64,000 nt of DNA from assembly GCF_005937185.1 (NCBI RefSeq), contig NZ_VCNI01000001.1, positions 492,657 through 556,656 of the forward strand, given 5' to 3'. The first letter of the stretch is position 1. Every line of letters begins with the position of its first letter. Position numbers and translations under genes: made by a program. The notes beneath the pieces were generated by a model. The model had not been told where the DNA came from. It saw only the letters and a list, made by a program, of their open reading frames with translations, and ran no database searches. Shown one piece after another: positions 43,341-52,927 of the stretch. Origin of the DNA: Flagellimonas algicola. GTDB taxonomy: Bacteria > Bacteroidota > Bacteroidia > Flavobacteriales > Flavobacteriaceae.

Positions 43341-44372
43341 ATGAAATTTACAGCCACCCAAATTGCCGGAATTTTAGAGGGAGAAGTTGAGGGTAATCCT
43401 CAAATTGCTGTCCACAAATTATCTAAAATAGAAGAGGGGGAAAAGGGTTCTTTGACCTTCTTGGCCAATCCAAAGTACACCTCCTATATATACTCTACCA
43501 AGGCTTCCATTACCATTGTAAATAAAGATTTTATCCCAGAGCAGGATTTATCAACCACTCTTATTAAGGTGGATGATGCCTATAAATCCTTTTCGAAGCT
43601 GTTGGAATACTATAATCAGGTAAAGAATAACAAGGTAGGGATTGAAAGCCCTTGTTTTATTTCTGAGTCTGCTTCCTATGGGGAAGGTTTTTATTTTGGG
43701 GCCTTTTCCTATTTGGGAAACAACGTAAAAATAGGCAAGGATGTGAAAATATACCCCAATGTATACATTGGCGACAATGTTACCATGGGAGACAACGTAT
43801 TTGTTTTTGCCGGGGCAAAGATTTATTCAGAATCCATTATTGGAGACAATTGTGTAATCCACAGTGGGGCCATTATCGGTGCGGATGGGTTTGGGTTTAC
43901 ACCTAACTCCAATGGCGAATACAGCAAGGTTCCCCAGACCGGAAATGTTGTTCTGGAGGATAACGTGGATGTGGGTGCTGGTACCACCATAGACCGAGCC
44001 ACTTTAGGTTCAACCATACTTCGGAAAGGAGTGAAGTTGGACAATCAAATACAAATAGCACACAATGTTGAAATTGGTGAGAACACTGCAATTGCTGCCC
44101 AAACGGGAGTTGCCGGTTCCACTAAAATAGGAAAGAACTGCCTTATTGGAGGGCAAGTAGGAATTGTGGGCCACATCACTATCGGTGATCGCGTAAAAAT
44201 TCAAGCGCAATCTGGAATTGGACGCAACATCAAGGATGACGAAGTTCTCCAAGGATCCCCTGCCTTGAATTATGGCGATTACAATAAATCTTATGTACAC
44301 TTTAAGAATTTGCCGAAACTGGTAAATCAAATCTCCAACTTAGAAAAAAAAATTGACAGTGAGCAAGACTAG
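43341..44372 (+). CDS. lpxD: UDP-3-O-(3-hydroxyacyl)glucosamine N-acyltransferase
   Basis: 343 residues. N-terminal uridine-binding domain (to about 100), then left-handed beta-helix hexapeptide repeats (IGKDVKIYPNVYIGDNVTMGDN, in parts) with the catalytic His in QIQIAHNVEIGENTAIAAQ (about 239) and a C-terminal helix. It adds the N-linked acyl chain in lipid A synthesis. First gene of lpxD-lpxC/fabZ-lpxA-efp-lpxD2-sucD, a common Bacteroidota order. Its end overlaps the start of the next gene. Confidence 0.93.
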   Translation: MKFTATQIAGILEGEVEGNPQIAVHKLSKIEEGEKGSLTFLANPKYTSYIYSTKASITIVNKDFIPEQDLSTTLIKVDDAYKSFSKLLEYYNQVKNNKVGIESPCFISESASYGEGFYFGAFSYLGNNVKIGKDVKIYPNVYIGDNVTMGDNVFVFAGAKIYSESIIGDNCVIHSGAIIGADGFGFTPNSNGEYSKVPQTGNVVLEDNVDVGAGTTIDRATLGSTILRKGVKLDNQIQIAHNVEIGENTAIAAQTGVAGSTKIGKNCLIGGQVGIVGHITIGDRVKIQAQSGIGRNIKDDEVLQGSPALNYGDYNKSYVHFKNLPKLVNQISNLEKKIDSEQD

Positions 44373-45765
44373 CGTAAAGCAGCGCACTATAAAAGACAAG
44401 GTTACCCTGAAAGGTGTAGGCTTGCATACCGGGGAGGATGTAACAATGACCTTCGTTCCCGCCAAGGAAAACCATGGATTTGCCTTTAAACGCGTTGACC
44501 TCGAAGGTGAGCCCATCATTGAGGCCGATGCCAACTATGTGGTAAACACACAGCGAGGTACCAACTTGGAAAAAAATGGGGTCAAGATCCAAACTTCTGA
44601 ACATGTGCTTGCCGCCTTGGTTGGTTTGGACGTTGACAATATCCTAATAGAACTGGATGCACCAGAACCCCCAATCATGGATGGTTCTTCCAAATTCTTT
44701 GTTGAGGCATTGGAAGAAGCTGGTATTGTAGAGCAGGAGCAGAATCGTGAGGAGTATGTTGTAAAAGATGTAATTTCTTATAAGGATGAGGCAACCGGAA
44801 GCGAGATTACGGTGATTCCGGCTGAGGAATACAAAATTACCACTATGGTAGATTTTGGAACCAAAGTATTGGGAACCCAAAATGCCACCTTGCAGCATAT
44901 TTGCGATTTTAAGGAAGAAATTGCAGATGCCCGTACCTTTAGCTTTCTTCACGAACTTGAAATGCTCTTGGAGCATGGTTTGATCAAGGGTGGAGATTTG
45001 AACAATGCCATTGTTTATGTGGACAAGGAGATTTCTGAATCCACCATGAAAAAATTGGAAAAGGCGTTCAATAAAGAAAAACTTTCGGTTAAACCCAATG
45101 GAATTCTTGATAATTTAACCCTACATCACCCAAACGAGGCAGCAAGACATAAACTGCTGGATGTAGTAGGGGATTTGGCTTTGGCCGGAACTCGAATTAG
45201 AGGTAAGGTTATTGCCAACAAACCAGGTCATTTTGTAAATACCCAATTTGCCAAAAAACTTCAGAAAATAATAAAGCAGGAACGTCGAAATTATGTCCCC
45301 GATGTGGATTTGAGTGCACCTCCCGTAAAGGATGTGAACCAGATTATGGATATGCTCCCACACAGGCCACCGTTTTTGCTGGTTGACAAGATTTTGGAAT
45401 TATCCGAGGAGCATGTGATTGGGTTGAAGAACGTTACTATGAACGAGCCCTTTTTTGTTGGGCACTTTCCAGGAGCACCGGTAATGCCAGGAGTTTTACA
45501 GATTGAGGCCATGGCCCAAACTGGAGGTATTTTGGTGCTGAGTACAGTTCCTGACCCGGAAAATTATCTTACATATCTATTGAAAATCGATAACGTTCGA
45601 TATAAACATCAGGTAGTGCCAGGGGATACGCTTATCTTTAAGTTGGACCTTTTATCTCCAATCCGAAGGGGTATCTGTCAGATGGTAGGAAGGGCCTATG
45701 CCAACGGTAGGTTGGTTTCGGAAGCTGAAATAATGGCTCAAATCACTAAAGTAAAGGGAGAATAA
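44359..45765 (+). CDS. lpxC-fabZ: Bifunctional UDP-3-O-acyl-GlcNAc deacetylase / 3-hydroxyacyl-ACP dehydratase
   Basis: 468 residues from GTG at 44359 (a TTG two codons earlier is also possible); the start overlaps the lpxD end. LpxC half (to about 310): GVGLHTGEDVTMTF, zinc ligands in SEHVLAALVGL (about 81) and LHHPNEAARHKLLDVVGDLALAG (His and Asp, about 255-267). FabZ half (about 325-468): MLPHRPPFLLVDKI, catalytic His and Glu in FFVGHFPGAPVMPGVLQIEAMAQ. The fusion is a hallmark of Bacteroidota. It joins the committed step of lipid A synthesis with fatty acid elongation. Confidence 0.96.
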   Translation: MSKTSVKQRTIKDKVTLKGVGLHTGEDVTMTFVPAKENHGFAFKRVDLEGEPIIEADANYVVNTQRGTNLEKNGVKIQTSEHVLAALVGLDVDNILIELDAPEPPIMDGSSKFFVEALEEAGIVEQEQNREEYVVKDVISYKDEATGSEITVIPAEEYKITTMVDFGTKVLGTQNATLQHICDFKEEIADARTFSFLHELEMLLEHGLIKGGDLNNAIVYVDKEISESTMKKLEKAFNKEKLSVKPNGILDNLTLHHPNEAARHKLLDVVGDLALAGTRIRGKVIANKPGHFVNTQFAKKLQKIIKQERRNYVPDVDLSAPPVKDVNQIMDMLPHRPPFLLVDKILELSEEHVIGLKNVTMNEPFFVGHFPGAPVMPGVLQIEAMAQTGGILVLSTVPDPENYLTYLLKIDNVRYKHQVVPGDTLIFKLDLLSPIRRGICQMVGRAYANGRLVSEAEIMAQITKVKGE

Positions 45766-45766
45766 T

Positions 45767-46552
45767 ATGAATCAACCGCTGGCTTATGTCCATCCGGGGG
45801 CTAAAATTGCCAAGAATGTGGTAATTGAACCCTTCACCACTATACATAATAATGTAACCATAGGCGAAGGAACCTGGATCGGTTCCAACGTGACTATAAT
45901 GGAAGGAGCACGTATTGGTAAAAACTGCAATATTTTTCCTGGAGCGGTTATTTCTGCCACTCCCCAAGACTTAAAATATCAAGGGGAAGAAACTACAGTT
46001 CACATAGGTGATAATACAACCATTAGGGAATGCGCTACCATTAATAAAGGTACTGCAGACCGAATGAAGACGGTCATTGGCAACAATTGCCTAATCATGG
46101 CGTATTGTCATATTGCGCACGATTGTTTTATTGGGGATAACTGCATTTTCAGTAACAATTCCACTTTGGCCGGTCACGTGACCATAGGCACCAATGTAGT
46201 TTTGGCCGGAATGGTGGCCGTACATCAATTCGTTTCCATAGGAAACCACGCTTTTGTTACTGGTGGTTCGTTGGTAAGAAAGGATGTGCCACCTTATGTA
46301 AAAGCCGCGAGGGAACCTTTATCCTATGTGGGTATAAATTCCATTGGGCTGCGCAGACGCGGATTTACATCGGATAAAATCAGGGAAATCCAGAATGTAT
46401 ATAGGATTCTTTATCAGCAAAATTATAACAACACTCAAGCCGCTTCAATCATAGAGGCTGAAATGGTGGCCACCCCTGAACGGGATGAAATACTTCAATT
46501 TATAAGAGATTCCCAACGAGGAATTATGAAAGGATACTTTAGTTCAAATTAA
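45767..46552 (+). CDS. lpxA: UDP-N-acetylglucosamine acyltransferase
   Basis: 261 residues. Hexapeptide-repeat beta-helix from the start (VHPGAKIAKNVVIEPF...), catalytic His in MAYCHIAHDCFIGDNC (about 120-126), and a helical C-terminal domain (SIGLRRRGFTSDKIREIQNVYRIL). First step of lipid A synthesis, acylating UDP-GlcNAc at O-3. It begins one base after the lpxC-fabZ stop. Confidence 0.95.
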   Translation: MNQPLAYVHPGAKIAKNVVIEPFTTIHNNVTIGEGTWIGSNVTIMEGARIGKNCNIFPGAVISATPQDLKYQGEETTVHIGDNTTIRECATINKGTADRMKTVIGNNCLIMAYCHIAHDCFIGDNCIFSNNSTLAGHVTIGTNVVLAGMVAVHQFVSIGNHAFVTGGSLVRKDVPPYVKAAREPLSYVGINSIGLRRRGFTSDKIREIQNVYRILYQQNYNNTQAASIIEAEMVATPERDEILQFIRDSQRGIMKGYFSSN

Positions 46553-46556
46553 GATT

Positions 46557-47123
46557 ATGGCAAATACATCCGATATACGAAAAGGACTGTGCATAAAATA
46601 CAATCATGATATCTTCAAGATTGTGGAATTTCTTCATGTGAAACCTGGAAAGGGTCCCGCTTTCGTGAGAACAAAACTCAAAAGTGTCACAACTGGCAAA
46701 GTGATTGATAATACGTTTTCTGCAGGACATAAAATAGAAGACGTTAGGGTGGAGACGCGTTCCTATCAGTACCTTTATGCCGAGGGAGATACTTTTCATT
46801 TTATGAATACGGATGATTACAACCAGATTTCATTGGAGAAAAGTTCCTTGGATGCTCCAGATTTGTTGAAAGAAGGCGAAGTGGTAACCATCCTGTTCAA
46901 CACGGAGGATAGCATGCCACTTTCTGTGGAAATGCCAGCCAGTGTTATTTTGGAAGTGACCCACACAGAACCGGGAGTAAAAGGTAATACCGCCACCAAC
47001 GCCACAAAGCCTGCCACGGTTGAAACCGGAGCGCGTATCAATGTCCCCCTGTTCATTAACGAAGGGGATAAAATCAAAGTGGACACAGAAAAAGGCAACT
47101 ACCAAGAGCGGGTAAAAGAGTAA
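46557..47123 (+). CDS. efp: Elongation factor P
   Basis: 188 residues, three beta-barrel domains. The domain-I loop tip is KPGKGPAF (Lys32 at the tip), the place of the post-translational modification that helps ribosomes through polyproline. C-terminal SGARINVPLF-type segment is here ETGARINVPLFINEGDKIKVDT. It lies four bases after lpxA. EF-P inside the lpx operon is common in Bacteroidota and is probably a co-expression matter, not a lipid A role. Confidence 0.96.
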   Translation: MANTSDIRKGLCIKYNHDIFKIVEFLHVKPGKGPAFVRTKLKSVTTGKVIDNTFSAGHKIEDVRVETRSYQYLYAEGDTFHFMNTDDYNQISLEKSSLDAPDLLKEGEVVTILFNTEDSMPLSVEMPASVILEVTHTEPGVKGNTATNATKPATVETGARINVPLFINEGDKIKVDTEKGNYQERVKE

Positions 47124-47129
47124 TACGGA

Positions 47130-48068
47130 ATGAAATTTCCTAGAACCTATAGCTTAAAGGAAATATCAGAATTAATTGATGCCAAATTTGTGGGAAGTGA
47201 AGACTTTCCGGTATTGGGCATGAATGAAATTCACGTGGTGGAGGAAGGTGACATTGTATTTGTGGATCACCCAAAGTACTACGACAAAGCTTTGGCTTGC
47301 AAAGCATCGGTGGTCTTGATCAATAAAGAGGTGGAATGTCCAGAAGGTAAGGCCCTTTTAATTTCGGATAATCCGTTCAGTGATTTTAACAAGCTTACCC
47401 AACATTTTTCGCCATTTATTGCAGCAAGTTCTGCTATAGCTGATTCTGCCGAAATAGGAGAAGGTACCGTAATTCAACCCAACGTATTTGTAGGGAACAA
47501 TGTAAAAATTGGTAAAAACTGTTTGATACACGCCAATGTTTCCATTTACGATAATTGCCTTATTGGAGATAATGTAATCATACATAGTGGTACCGTCTTG
47601 GGATCGGATGCTTTTTATTACAAGAAGAGGGAAGAAGGGTTTGAGCGGTTGTTATCCAGCGGAAGGGTAGTTGTTGAAGACAATGTGGATATTGGCGCAT
47701 CCTGCACTATAGACCGGGGAGTTACCGGAGATACCACTATTAAGGAATGGACCAAGTTGGACAATCAAATACAAATAGGGCATGATACCATAATCGGTAG
47801 AAAGTGTCAAATTGCTTCACATACGGGCATCGCTGGCTGTGTGGTGCTCGAGGATGAAGTAGTTCTTTGGGGACAAGTTGGTGTTATTAGTGCCATTACC
47901 ATTGGAAAAGGAGCTGTGGTATATGCACAATCTGGAGTGGCCAAAAGTTTAGAGGGTGGAAAGGCCTATTTTGGTAGTCCGGCTGAGGAAGCACGAACTA
48001 AAATGAAGGAAATAGCCACGCTAAAAAACCTTCCATCACTGCTAAAAAAGATAACAGGAAATAGCTAA
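47130..48068 (+). CDS. Second LpxD-like N-acyltransferase
   Basis: 312 residues, same layout as LpxD but only distantly similar: uridine-binding-like N-terminal part (to about 100), hexapeptide repeats, conserved catalytic His in IQIGHDTIIGRKCQIASHTGIAG (about 217) and a shorter C-terminus. It starts six bases after efp. A second LpxD copy at this place is usual in the phylum; it may acylate with a different chain or have another substrate. Retention of the His suggests it is active. Confidence 0.85.
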   Translation: MKFPRTYSLKEISELIDAKFVGSEDFPVLGMNEIHVVEEGDIVFVDHPKYYDKALACKASVVLINKEVECPEGKALLISDNPFSDFNKLTQHFSPFIAASSAIADSAEIGEGTVIQPNVFVGNNVKIGKNCLIHANVSIYDNCLIGDNVIIHSGTVLGSDAFYYKKREEGFERLLSSGRVVVEDNVDIGASCTIDRGVTGDTTIKEWTKLDNQIQIGHDTIIGRKCQIASHTGIAGCVVLEDEVVLWGQVGVISAITIGKGAVVYAQSGVAKSLEGGKAYFGSPAEEARTKMKEIATLKNLPSLLKKITGNS

Positions 48069-48099
48069 TAAAATACTTTAACTTTTAGCACCAATGACA

Positions 48100-48107
48100 T
48101 ACTTTTG
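48100..48107 (+). promoter_or_regulatory. -7 element before sucD
   Basis: TACTTTTG, 22 bases before the sucD ATG. It suggests sucD can also be transcribed apart from the lpx genes. Confidence 0.45.
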
Positions 48108-48129
48108 TCGAGGCTAACAAATATAAAAT

Positions 48130-49002
48130 ATGAGTGTCCTAGTAAATAAAGATTCAAAAATTATTGTCCAAGGCTTCACAGGAAGTGAAGGAACCTTCCA
48201 TGCAGGTCAAATGATTGAGTATGGAACCAATGTTGTAGGAGGGGTTACCCCTGGAAAAGGTGGTCAGGAACATTTGGGCAAACCTGTTTTCAATACCGTG
48301 GAAGATGCGGTTACGAAAGTAGGAGCGGACACGAGCATCATATTTGTACCCCCAGCGTTTGCTGCTGATGCGATCATGGAAGCTGCGAGTGCCGGAATAA
48401 AGGTGATTATTACCATCACAGAAGGCATCCCGGTTGCAGATATGGTAAAAGCCAATGACTATATCAAAGAATTGGATTGTACTTTAGTAGGGCCCAATTG
48501 CCCAGGAGTTATCACTCCTGAGGAAGCCAAAGTTGGCATCATGCCCGGGTTTGTGTTTAAAAAAGGAAACGTCGGAATTGTTTCCAAGTCCGGTACGTTA
48601 ACCTATGAAGCTGCTGATCAGGTAGTTCGCCAAGGATTGGGTATTACTACGGCCATTGGTATTGGAGGAGACCCCATTATCGGAACCACAACCAAAGAAG
48701 CAGTTGAGCTTTTGATCAATGACCCAGATACAGAATGTGTAGTGATGATCGGGGAGATTGGTGGTCAGTTGGAAGCTGACGCTGCCCAATGGTATAAGGA
48801 AAGCGGAAGCTCGAAACCCATAGTTGGTTTCATTGCTGGTGAAACCGCTCCTGCTGGTAGAACCATGGGGCATGCTGGTGCTATAGTTGGAGGTAGTGAT
48901 GACACTGCGCAGGCCAAGAAAAGAATAATGCGGGAATGTGGAATCCATGTTGTGGATTCTCCGGCTGAGATTGGCGTAAAGGTCAAGGAAGTTGTTGGAT
49001 AA
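48130..49002 (+). CDS. sucD: Succinate-CoA ligase alpha subunit
   Basis: 290 residues. CoA-binding Rossmann domain ([20 protein letters not shown], about 14-33; GGVTPGKGG) and the phosphohistidine region [19 protein letters not shown] (His near residue 246). It makes or uses succinyl-CoA in the citric acid cycle. The beta subunit gene (sucC) is not in this window. A strong terminator follows. Confidence 0.96.
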   Translation: MSVLVNKDSKIIVQGFTGSEGTFHAGQMIEYGTNVVGGVTPGKGGQEHLGKPVFNTVEDAVTKVGADTSIIFVPPAFAADAIMEAASAGIKVIITITEGIPVADMVKANDYIKELDCTLVGPNCPGVITPEEAKVGIMPGFVFKKGNVGIVSKSGTLTYEAADQVVRQGLGITTAIGIGGDPIIGTTTKEAVELLINDPDTECVVMIGEIGGQLEADAAQWYKESGSSKPIVGFIAGETAPAGRTMGHAGAIVGGSDDTAQAKKRIMRECGIHVVDSPAEIGVKVKEVVG

Positions 49003-49024
49003 TCCAACCGTTAAAACTATTGTA

Positions 49025-49051
49025 AATCCCGTTTCTAACGGGATTTTTTTT
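49025..49051 (+). terminator. Rho-independent terminator after sucD
   Basis: AATCCCGTT (49025-49033), TCT loop, AACGGGATT (49037-49045) and a run of eight T. Perfect 9-bp stem. Confidence 0.9.
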
Positions 49052-49073
49052 CGCTAAAACCTAAAACAAAAAC

Positions 49074-49081
49074 TATATTTG
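49074..49081 (+). promoter_or_regulatory. -7 element of fabG
   Basis: TATATTTG, 32 bases before the fabG ATG and downstream of the sucD terminator. Confidence 0.5.
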
Positions 49082-49113
49082 AATATCAACCATTCAAACT
49101 AACTTGGAATATT

Positions 49114-49860
49114 ATGAAACTATTGGAAGGCAAAAATGTCATCATTACCGGAGCAAGCAGAGGAATAGGTAAAGGAATAGCTGAGGTGTTTGGCAAAGCT
49201 GGCGCCAATGTAGCTTTTACATATAGCTCCAGTGAAGCTCCTGCGTTGGAACTGGAAAAGGAATTATCTGCCATGGGAGTTAAGGCGAAGGCCTATAAAA
49301 GTAATGCAGCTAGTTTTGAGGAGTCCCAAGAGTTAGTGGCTAAGGTCTTGGAAGATTTTGGGGGAATCGATGTGCTGATCAACAATGCAGGTATCACTAA
49401 GGATAAGCTGTTGATGCGAATGGGAGAAGAAGATTTTGATACGGTGATTGAGATCAATTTGAAATCGGTGTATAATATGACTAAGGCGGTGCAACGCACA
49501 ATGCTTAAGCAACGCCAAGGCTCCATCATCAATATGAGCAGCGTTGTTGGGGTAAAAGGCAACGCTGGACAGGCAAACTACGCCGCTTCAAAAGCAGGAA
49601 TGATTGGTTTTACAAAATCCGTTGCTTTGGAGCTTGGATCTCGAAATATCCGCTGCAATGCTATAGCCCCAGGTTTTATTGAAACCGAAATGACAGGCAA
49701 GTTGGATGAAAAAATGGTGCAAGAGTGGAGAGATGCCATCCCTTTAAAACGGGGGGGTAATCCAGAAGATGTCGCCAATGCCTGTTTGTTTTTAGCTTCG
49801 GACTTATCAGCTTATGTTACCGGTCAGGTGCTCAATGTGGATGGGGGGATGCTAACCTAA
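49114..49860 (+). CDS. fabG: 3-Oxoacyl-ACP reductase
   Basis: 248 residues, short-chain dehydrogenase. NADP-binding TGASRGIGKGIA (about 12-23), NNAG (about 89-92), catalytic Ser in INMSSVVG (about 139) and YAASKAG (Tyr/Lys about 152-156), with PGFIETEMT and the C-terminal GQVLNVDGGM. It reduces the 3-keto group during fatty acid elongation. A neighbour membrane protein gene starts five bases later. Confidence 0.93.
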   Translation: MKLLEGKNVIITGASRGIGKGIAEVFGKAGANVAFTYSSSEAPALELEKELSAMGVKAKAYKSNAASFEESQELVAKVLEDFGGIDVLINNAGITKDKLLMRMGEEDFDTVIEINLKSVYNMTKAVQRTMLKQRQGSIINMSSVVGVKGNAGQANYAASKAGMIGFTKSVALELGSRNIRCNAIAPGFIETEMTGKLDEKMVQEWRDAIPLKRGGNPEDVANACLFLASDLSAYVTGQVLNVDGGMLT

Positions 49861-49865
49861 ATTGA

Positions 49866-51899
49866 ATGGAAATACGAACGGTACTACTGATACTCCTAGC
49901 GGCCATTGTCGCCCTTACCATCGTATTTTATCAATACTTCCATAAAAATCCCAGGAAAGGATTTCAAAGAATTATTTTGGCCTCCTTGCGATTTTTGACT
50001 CTTTTTTGTGCCCTATTATTATTAATTAACCCTCAATTTGTTAAGCGTGATTATTTTGTTGAGAAAAGCAAGCTGGTGCTATTAGTGGACGAATCATTGT
50101 CCATGGATACACGTACAGATCAAGCTGGTATTCAGGAACATTTGAATGTCTTGGCCCATAATGACGCGGTGCAAACAAGGTTTGAAATCCACGAATACGG
50201 TTTCGGAAATGGGGTAAATCCATTGGACTCCGTTCAATTTAATCAGAACAATACGGATATATACAAGGCACTTACCGATATAAATGAAATTTTTGGGAAC
50301 CATCCCAAGTCCATACTGTTATTTACTGATGGCAATCAAACATTGGGTAGGGATTATGAATACCTTGATTTAAACAACAATAGTACGGTTCACGCTGTAG
50401 TAATTGGAGATACGACCCAGTACGAAGATTTGTCCGTTAGGTTGATCAATACCAATACCTATGCTTTTTTGAAAAACAAGTTTCCTTTGGAAGCACAATT
50501 GGAATATAGGGGAAACCGGGAAGTTACCAAATCCGTGTCGGTGCTGATGGATGGAAAAACAGTTCACCGAGAAAACATACAATTTTCAGGTTCAAAACGC
50601 AGTCAAACACTTAATACTTTAATTGAGGCTCAAAGTGTAGGTGTGAAGCCGTTGCGCGTACATGTGGAACCACTTCAAAACGAGCGGAATTCCTTCAATA
50701 ATATGAAGGAGACAGCTATTGAAATTATTGATGAAAAAACCAAAATAGGGATTGTTTCGGACGTACTGCACCCGGACATTGGTGCGCTTAAAAAATCAAT
50801 TGAAACCAACGAACAGCGAACGGTGGTGTTATTGAAACCTACGGATAGTGCTGAAAAATTCAATGATGTGGGACTTTTTATTTTGTATCAACCCACCCGT
50901 AGGTTCAAAAATGTTTACGAGCGTATAGATCAAATTGGGGCCAACAAATTTACTATTGCCGGACGTAAAACAGATTGGCTTTTTTTAAATCAAATACAGA
51001 GTAGTTTTTTTAAAGAACGGCTAAATCAAACCGAAGAGATAATCCCGGCATTGAACAATGGCTTTAGCTTATTTGGATTGGGCAATTTTTCTGTCCAGGG
51101 ATACCCCCCATTGGAAGGGCAATTGGGAGACATCGAATTCAAAAAAGAATCCGAAACTCTTTTGTTTCAACGCATTCGTGGGGTTGATTTGGATGCGCCA
51201 TTGTTTTCCATTCTTACCGAAGGGAAGCAACGGGAAGCTATTCTATTTGGTGAAAACCTTTGGAGATGGAGAGCTCAAAACTATCGGAACAATCAGAATT
51301 TTGAGGATTTCGATGCTTTGATAAGCAAGCTAATGGTGTATTTATCCAGTAATAGTGGAAGAAATAGGTTAGAGTTGGATTATGACAGGGTTTTTGATGA
51401 CGCGAGTCTAGCCAAAGTCAGGGCTTCTTATTATGATGAGAGCTATACTTTTGATTCTGCGGCCAGTTTGAAGATAAGCATACAGGCCAAGGAAAATGAT
51501 TTTTCACGTGAAGCTCCATTATTGCTTAAAGGCTCTTATTACGAAACAGACCTGAGTGACCTCCAAGCGGGCGAATATGATTTTACCGTTACTGAGGAAA
51601 GTGAAAACCTCAAAAGGTCTGGTAGTTTTAAGATTCTTGATTTCAATCCGGAAAAACAAACATATTCTTCAAATTTTGCTAAGCTTCAACGCTTGGCTCA
51701 AAACAATAATGGAAACGCCTATCTACCCGACCAAATGAATGAATTGGCCGAAGAACTTTCCAACTCCCAACAATACACTCCAATCCAAAAGAGCACCCAA
51801 AATGTCGTATCTTTAATAGATTTTAAAGTGCTCTTAGGCATCATGGCCCTGACACTTGCTCTGGAATGGTTCATCAGAAAATACAAAGGATTAATTTAA
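49866..51899 (+). CDS. Membrane protein with VWA-like domain
   Basis: 677 residues. Two N-terminal membrane helices (about 5-24 and 38-57), then a von Willebrand A-like domain with a MIDAS signature DESLSMDTR (about 75) and LLFTDGNQT (about 140-148). A long periplasmic part follows, with a second alpha/beta segment (ETAIEIIDEKTKIGIVSDVLHPD), and a membrane helix near the C-terminus (LLGIMALTLALEWFIRKY). Such proteins are frequent in Bacteroidota near fabG; their role is unknown. Probably co-transcribed with fabG and the prohibitin gene. Confidence 0.75.
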   Translation: MEIRTVLLILLAAIVALTIVFYQYFHKNPRKGFQRIILASLRFLTLFCALLLLINPQFVKRDYFVEKSKLVLLVDESLSMDTRTDQAGIQEHLNVLAHNDAVQTRFEIHEYGFGNGVNPLDSVQFNQNNTDIYKALTDINEIFGNHPKSILLFTDGNQTLGRDYEYLDLNNNSTVHAVVIGDTTQYEDLSVRLINTNTYAFLKNKFPLEAQLEYRGNREVTKSVSVLMDGKTVHRENIQFSGSKRSQTLNTLIEAQSVGVKPLRVHVEPLQNERNSFNNMKETAIEIIDEKTKIGIVSDVLHPDIGALKKSIETNEQRTVVLLKPTDSAEKFNDVGLFILYQPTRRFKNVYERIDQIGANKFTIAGRKTDWLFLNQIQSSFFKERLNQTEEIIPALNNGFSLFGLGNFSVQGYPPLEGQLGDIEFKKESETLLFQRIRGVDLDAPLFSILTEGKQREAILFGENLWRWRAQNYRNNQNFEDFDALISKLMVYLSSNSGRNRLELDYDRVFDDASLAKVRASYYDESYTFDSAASLKISIQAKENDFSREAPLLLKGSYYETDLSDLQAGEYDFTVTEESENLKRSGSFKILDFNPEKQTYSSNFAKLQRLAQNNNGNAYLPDQMNELAEELSNSQQYTPIQKSTQNVVSLIDFKVLLGIMALTLALEWFIRKYKGLI

Positions 51900-51912
51900 A
51901 TAAATACTAGAA

Positions 51913-52728
51913 ATGGAAAGATTACCAAAGATTGCCCTGCCAGCTGTGGCGGCCATCATTTTTGTCATCATTATAATCTCTAAATCAGCTGTTACAATAG
52001 GCTCAGGTGAGGCTGGGGTATTATATAAAACCTTTAGTGATGGGGTAGTGACGGACAAACCCCCATTGGGCGAAGGTTTTCACCTTGTGGCACCATGGAA
52101 CAGGGTTTATATTTATGAAGTACGAAGACAGGAGATATTTGAGAAAATGAAAGTGCTCTCGTCCAATGGGTTGGATATCCAGTTGGATGCATCGGCATGG
52201 TATCAGCCAAAGTATAACGAGCTTGGAAAATTGCACCAAGAAATTGGTGAAAATTACCTGCAACGAATCATATTGCCCACAATCAGATCTGCGGCCCGTA
52301 GTGTGGTTGGACGGTATACACCTGAACAGTTGTATTCCAGTAAAAGAGACGCTATTCAAGCTGAAATATTTGAGGAAACCAAAAAAATCGTTGAAACACA
52401 GCATATTCTTTTGGATGATATTCTAGTAAGGGATGTAACCTTACCACCAACCATCAAGGAAGCAATTGAGCGTAAATTGAAACAAGAGCAAGAATCTTTG
52501 GAATATGAATTTAGGTTGGTAACTGCTCAAAAGGAAGCAGAGCGTCAGAGGATTGAAGCCCAAGGTAAGGCAGATGCCAACAGAATCCTGAGTGCTTCAC
52601 TAACCGATAAGATTTTACAGGATAAAGGAATTGAGGCAACCTTGAAACTATCAGAATCCCCAAATTCCAAAGTAGTAGTGGTTGGATCCAGTGGGGATGG
52701 TTTGCCCTTGATTTTGGGAAATAACTAA
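51913..52728 (+). CDS. Prohibitin/SPFH-family membrane protein
   Basis: 271 residues. One N-terminal membrane anchor (ALPAVAAIIFVIIIIS, about 6-22), SPFH domain (GSGEAGVLYKTFSDG to RDVTLPPTIKEAIERKLKQEQE) and a charged coiled-coil segment (FRLVTAQKEAERQRIEAQGKADANR, in parts). Prohibitin-like proteins build large ring or cage assemblies at the inner membrane and often associate with FtsH-type proteases. The his promoter begins directly after this gene. Confidence 0.92.
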   Translation: MERLPKIALPAVAAIIFVIIIISKSAVTIGSGEAGVLYKTFSDGVVTDKPPLGEGFHLVAPWNRVYIYEVRRQEIFEKMKVLSSNGLDIQLDASAWYQPKYNELGKLHQEIGENYLQRIILPTIRSAARSVVGRYTPEQLYSSKRDAIQAEIFEETKKIVETQHILLDDILVRDVTLPPTIKEAIERKLKQEQESLEYEFRLVTAQKEAERQRIEAQGKADANRILSASLTDKILQDKGIEATLKLSESPNSKVVVVGSSGDGLPLILGNN

Positions 52729-52739
52729 ATCACTCTTTT

Positions 52740-52766
52740 TTGATAAAAAAATATATACTACTTTTG
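52740..52766 (+). promoter_or_regulatory. Promoter of the histidine operon
   Basis: TTG (52740-52742), 16 bases, TACTTTTG (52759-52766). The leader peptide ATG follows nine bases later, so the mRNA is almost leaderless. Confidence 0.6.
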
Positions 52767-52774
52767 AACCCATA

Positions 52775-52828
52775 ATGAGAAACAGAAACACACATCATCA
52801 TTTTTATACTTGCCCTCAAGCGAGATAG
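52775..52828 (+). CDS. Histidine operon leader peptide (17 codons)
   Basis: A 17-codon ORF, MRNRNTHHHFYTCPQAR, stop TAG, with three consecutive His codons (52793-52801). It lies between the his promoter and a strong terminator, upstream of hisG. Such a peptide measures charged tRNA-His by ribosome stalling, as the proteobacterial his leader does, but the sequence other than the His run is unlike that one. Its codons 14-16 (CCT CAA GCG) contain the antiterminator arm, so translation past the His run directly masks it. Too short for standard gene callers. Confidence 0.82.
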   Translation: MRNRNTHHHFYTCPQAR

Positions 52829-52892
52829 AGATGTATTGTTGTTTTTAAAATATATTCTAACCCGTTTGAGAAATCAAACGGGTTTTGTTTTT
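52815..52892 (+). promoter_or_regulatory. his transcription attenuator (antiterminator and terminator)
   Basis: Terminator: AACCCGTTTGA (52859-52869), GAAA loop, TCAAACGGGTT (52874-52884), then a T-rich tail TTGTTTTT. Competing arm: CTCAAGCG (52815-52822) inside the leader peptide ORF pairs with CGTTTGAG (52863-52870), eight pairs including one G-U, which would destroy the 5' terminator arm. With scarce His the ribosome stalls at 52793-52801 and leaves 52815-52822 free, favouring readthrough into hisG; with ample His it proceeds to the stop and covers that arm, so the terminator forms. Confidence 0.8.
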
Positions 52893-52927
52893 AAGCCTGT
52901 TTGGTTCCAAACAAAACAAAAGCAAGA

